From: JAKOQB01 sp036824465
GTDB taxonomy: Bacteria; Pseudomonadota; Gammaproteobacteria; Burkholderiales; Burkholderiaceae_F
Direction: 5' to 3'
DNA length: 17,048 nt
Assembly (NCBI GenBank): GCA_036824465.1
Contig: DAITAC010000086.1
Coordinates: 1 to 17,048, forward strand
Part shown: positions 14,656 through 17,048 of the stretch, one piece after another
How the letters are laid out: every line of letters begins with the position of its first letter
How positions within the stretch are numbered: the first letter of the stretch is position 1
Made by a program: the position numbers and the translations under genes
The notes under the pieces: model-generated
What the model was told of the DNA's origin: nothing
Databases searched by the model: none
The model's input: the letters and a program-made list of their open reading frames with translations, nothing else

Positions 14656-16866
14656 ATGGAGCCAAAGATGAAAGCTTTCGTGCAGCAAATCGGCGGGCGT
14701 CAATCGATCCTTGCCATCGCGGTGCTGGCGGCCATCGGTCCGGCGTATGCGCAGACCGGCGAGATGGAAGCCTCGGTCAGCGCGGGCGTCGGCGGTGTCA
14801 CCGGCGATAAGGCGGATCGTGCCCTGTTCGGCCAGTACAACGGGCTGCGCAAAGACGACGCCTATGGACTGCTCGACGTGTACTATAGCCGGCGCAACGC
14901 GGCGACCGGATCGCTGGTGGAGTTCGAGGGTCTGAATCTCGGCCTCGACACGCGCGAACTGAACTTCCTGTGGAAGAAACAGGGCGACTGGAAATTCTCG
15001 GCCAACTACGGTGAACTGGTCCGTTACGATCCATACACGATCAACACGGGCCTGCTCGGCGCCGGCTCGACGACGCCGCACGTGGTGCATCTGGGCGCAA
15101 CAGGGACCGGTTCGGATCTGGAGCTCAGGACCAAGCGCACCAGCCTCGGGGTTGCCTTCTCCAAATGGTTCGCCTCAGGGCTGCAGGTCGAGGCAAGCCT
15201 GAAGAGCGAGAAGAAGGAAGGCTCACGCCTGTTTGGAATTGGGATGAACTGCCCTTCGGCGTTTGCGCTCGGGTGTGGCCCCACGACCGGTGCCAGCGCC
15301 GGTTCGGCGGTAATGCTGCTGCCGGAGCCGATCGACGCGAATCACGGACAGGTGGAGGCTCGGCTCAACTATGCGGACGGGAAACTGCAACTCAGCGCTG
15401 GCTACTACGGCTCGTTCTACGACAATTCGAACGGACCCATGAACCAACGCGTACCCGGCAGTCTGAACGGTCCGCTCGGCAACCTGCTGCCCTTGAGTAC
15501 CGGCCTGCAGTCGATCCTCAACCTGCCAGTCGCATTGCCACCCGACAATCAGGCGCATCACTTCGATCTCAGCGGCAACTACGCGTTCACTCCGACCACG
15601 CGTGCGAACTTCAAGCTCGCCTATGCGCAGGCAACGCAGAAGCAGGACTTCGCCGGTGGCCTGACCGGTGCGCCTGCGGGCGTTGCCAACCTCGATGGCC
15701 GGGTGGACACGACCCTGGCACAGGTCGGAATCAGCTCGCGCCCGTTGCCCAAGCTGACGCTGCTCGCCGAAGCTCGCTACGAGGACCGGGACGACAAGAC
15801 GCCGATCGCGCCGTACAACCAGGTCAACGACGCGCAGGGCAACCCCGTCTTCACGTTCACGAACCGCAACCTTCCGTACACGAAGACCCGCGGCAAGCTG
15901 CAGGCGACGTATCAGTTCACGAACGAATATCAGGGCAGCGTGGGTGCCGCTTACGAGAAGATCGATCGCGGAACCTTCACGCCGACCAGCGCGGTGTCGG
16001 GCATCAGCGCGTTGCGGTCGGAGACGGAGGAGACGGGTTTCCACGTAGAACTGCGGCGGCGGATGACCGAGACCTTCAGTGGCTCGATCAGACTGGAGAC
16101 GAGCGATCGCGACGGGTCGAACTGGCTGGTGCCCAACAGCGGTCTGGGCGTGACGGAAGTCACGGGACCTACGGTCACATTCAACAGCGCCACTGCGATC
16201 CTGTTGCCGACGCTGGCGGATCGGCGCCGCGACAAGGCGAAACTGCTCGCATCATGGCAGCCGGCCGAAGCGTTGTCGCTGCAGTTCAGCGCCGAAGGCG
16301 GCGAGGACAAATACAAAGGCAGCGACCAGGGTCTCCACAGCACGCGGATGAACCTGTTCAGCGTCGACTTCAACTACGCCTTCTCCGACGCTTGGAGCCT
16401 CAACGGCTATGCCTCGACGGGAACGCAAAGGCTCAATCAGTCGCGACCCGCCGGCTACATCCTCGCGTTCGACAACACGAGCACGAACTTTGGCCTCGGG
16501 GTCATCGGCAAGCCGAACGAGAAGATCGATCTCGGTGCTGGCCTGTCGTTCGTCGATGACAAGAGCGTGTATGCGCAGACGCTAGATGCGACCGCGAATG
16601 CGGGCAGCGTCGCGCTGCTGGCGGCCACTGGCGGGCTGCCCGATATCGTGTTCCGCAGCGCCGAACTGAAGCTCTTCGGCAAGTACGCGCTGTCTAAGGA
16701 ATCTGCATTGCGCCTCGACGCGACCTACCAGCGCGCGAAGTGGAATGACTGGGCCTATGGCTACAACGGCGTGCCGTTCAGATTCAGCGACAACACGACA
16801 GTGACCCTGAGGCCGGAGCAGGATGTCACCTACGTCGGCGTCACCTATATCTACGCTTGGCGGTGA
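14656..16866 (+). CDS. mtrB: Outer-membrane beta-barrel of MtrB/PioB family
   Basis: The barrel that encases the MtrA-type cytochrome and lets it meet surface decahemes. The 736-residue product has a signal ending GPAYAQ and then a series of alternating polar and hydrophobic strands over the whole length, compatible with a large barrel. Family features include LFGQYNGLRKDDAYGLLDV near the N-terminus and the closing strand TYVGVTYIYAWR. The chain ends in Trp-Arg rather than the common terminal Phe. The N-terminal CXXC pair known in Shewanella MtrB is absent; the only Cys pair seen is NCPSAFALGC in a probable loop. Three in-frame ATGs (14641, 14656, 14668) are possible. I favour 14656, with GGAGA five bases before it; 14668 is nearly as good. 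It directly follows mtrA. Confidence 0.92.
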   Translation: MEPKMKAFVQQIGGRQSILAIAVLAAIGPAYAQTGEMEASVSAGVGGVTGDKADRALFGQYNGLRKDDAYGLLDVYYSRRNAATGSLVEFEGLNLGLDTRELNFLWKKQGDWKFSANYGELVRYDPYTINTGLLGAGSTTPHVVHLGATGTGSDLELRTKRTSLGVAFSKWFASGLQVEASLKSEKKEGSRLFGIGMNCPSAFALGCGPTTGASAGSAVMLLPEPIDANHGQVEARLNYADGKLQLSAGYYGSFYDNSNGPMNQRVPGSLNGPLGNLLPLSTGLQSILNLPVALPPDNQAHHFDLSGNYAFTPTTRANFKLAYAQATQKQDFAGGLTGAPAGVANLDGRVDTTLAQVGISSRPLPKLTLLAEARYEDRDDKTPIAPYNQVNDAQGNPVFTFTNRNLPYTKTRGKLQATYQFTNEYQGSVGAAYEKIDRGTFTPTSAVSGISALRSETEETGFHVELRRRMTETFSGSIRLETSDRDGSNWLVPNSGLGVTEVTGPTVTFNSATAILLPTLADRRRDKAKLLASWQPAEALSLQFSAEGGEDKYKGSDQGLHSTRMNLFSVDFNYAFSDAWSLNGYASTGTQRLNQSRPAGYILAFDNTSTNFGLGVIGKPNEKIDLGAGLSFVDDKSVYAQTLDATANAGSVALLAATGGLPDIVFRSAELKLFGKYALSKESALRLDATYQRAKWNDWAYGYNGVPFRFSDNTTVTLRPEQDVTYVGVTYIYAWR

Positions 16867-16952
16867 ACGACGGCGGGAGACGACATCGGCCGGTAAGCGC
16901 CTGAACGCGAGGACGCGTTCGGCGACAACCGTTGTTTCAAGGCAAAAGAATG

Positions 16953-16986
16953 GAGCCGCGCGCTATGGACGCGGCTCTCTTTCTTT
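16953..16986 (+). terminator. Intrinsic terminator after mtrB
   Basis: GAGCCGCG (16953-16960), nine-base loop, CGCGGCTC (16970-16977), then TCTTTCTTT. A perfect 8-bp stem with a T-rich tail, 86 bases past the mtrB stop. The remaining bases to the window edge show no gene. Confidence 0.85.
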
Positions 16987-17048
16987 GCGCGGCTTGCCCG
17001 CGCCGGCCTCCCGTATCATCCGCCCGCGGTTGCACGCCTGACCCGCAC

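Overview
The window is high-GC DNA, probably from a proteobacterium; a beta- or gammaproteobacterium is my inference from the gene families, not a proven placement. It is almost certainly from a metagenome or draft assembly, because it carries a 100-N scaffold gap flanked by a duplicated 55-bp contig end. Two large systems sit back to back.

Left part (1-6579, all on the minus strand): a tightly packed V/A-type ATPase operon. In transcription order it encodes a small coiled-coil stalk subunit (G/H-like), subunit C, membrane subunit I, proteolipid K, subunit F, stalk subunit E, catalytic subunit A, and the start of subunit B, which runs off the left edge. Most junctions are 4-base ATGA stop/start overlaps, so translation is probably coupled. 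Subunit I is interrupted only by the assembly gap; merging the duplicated 55 bp restores an open frame of 602 residues. Subunit F carries two 60-bp in-frame tandem repeats at its 5' end. Subunit D is not in view and may lie beyond the left edge.

Middle (6580-6780): a divergent intergenic region with a 9/10 match to an FNR-type site (TTGAT-N4-GTCAA), between the ATPase operon and a small periplasmic c-type cytochrome (6781-7071) that ends at a strong intrinsic terminator. An AT-richer, hairpin-containing stretch of about 490 bp follows with no convincing gene.

Right part (7612-16866, plus strand): a porin-cytochrome system for extracellular electron transfer. The order is a decaheme OmcA/MtrC-family lipoprotein with a collagen-like Gly-X-Y stretch, a small exported helix-hairpin-helix protein, a second decaheme OmcA/MtrC-family lipoprotein with a CX8C pair between its two five-heme clusters, a periplasmic decaheme MtrA/DmsE-family cytochrome, and an MtrB/PioB-family outer-membrane barrel. 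The order matches omcA-mtrC-mtrA-mtrB of Shewanella with the helix-hairpin-helix gene inserted. Terminators divide it into decaheme 1 alone, HhH plus decaheme 2, and mtrA plus mtrB.

Together, electrons would pass between the periplasm (small cytochrome, MtrA) and the cell surface (decaheme lipoproteins) through the MtrB barrel. The direction, Fe(III)/mineral reduction or Fe(II) oxidation, cannot be read from sequence. The adjacent V-type ATPase could use or restore the ion gradient. No tRNA, rRNA, CRISPR array or insertion sequence was seen.
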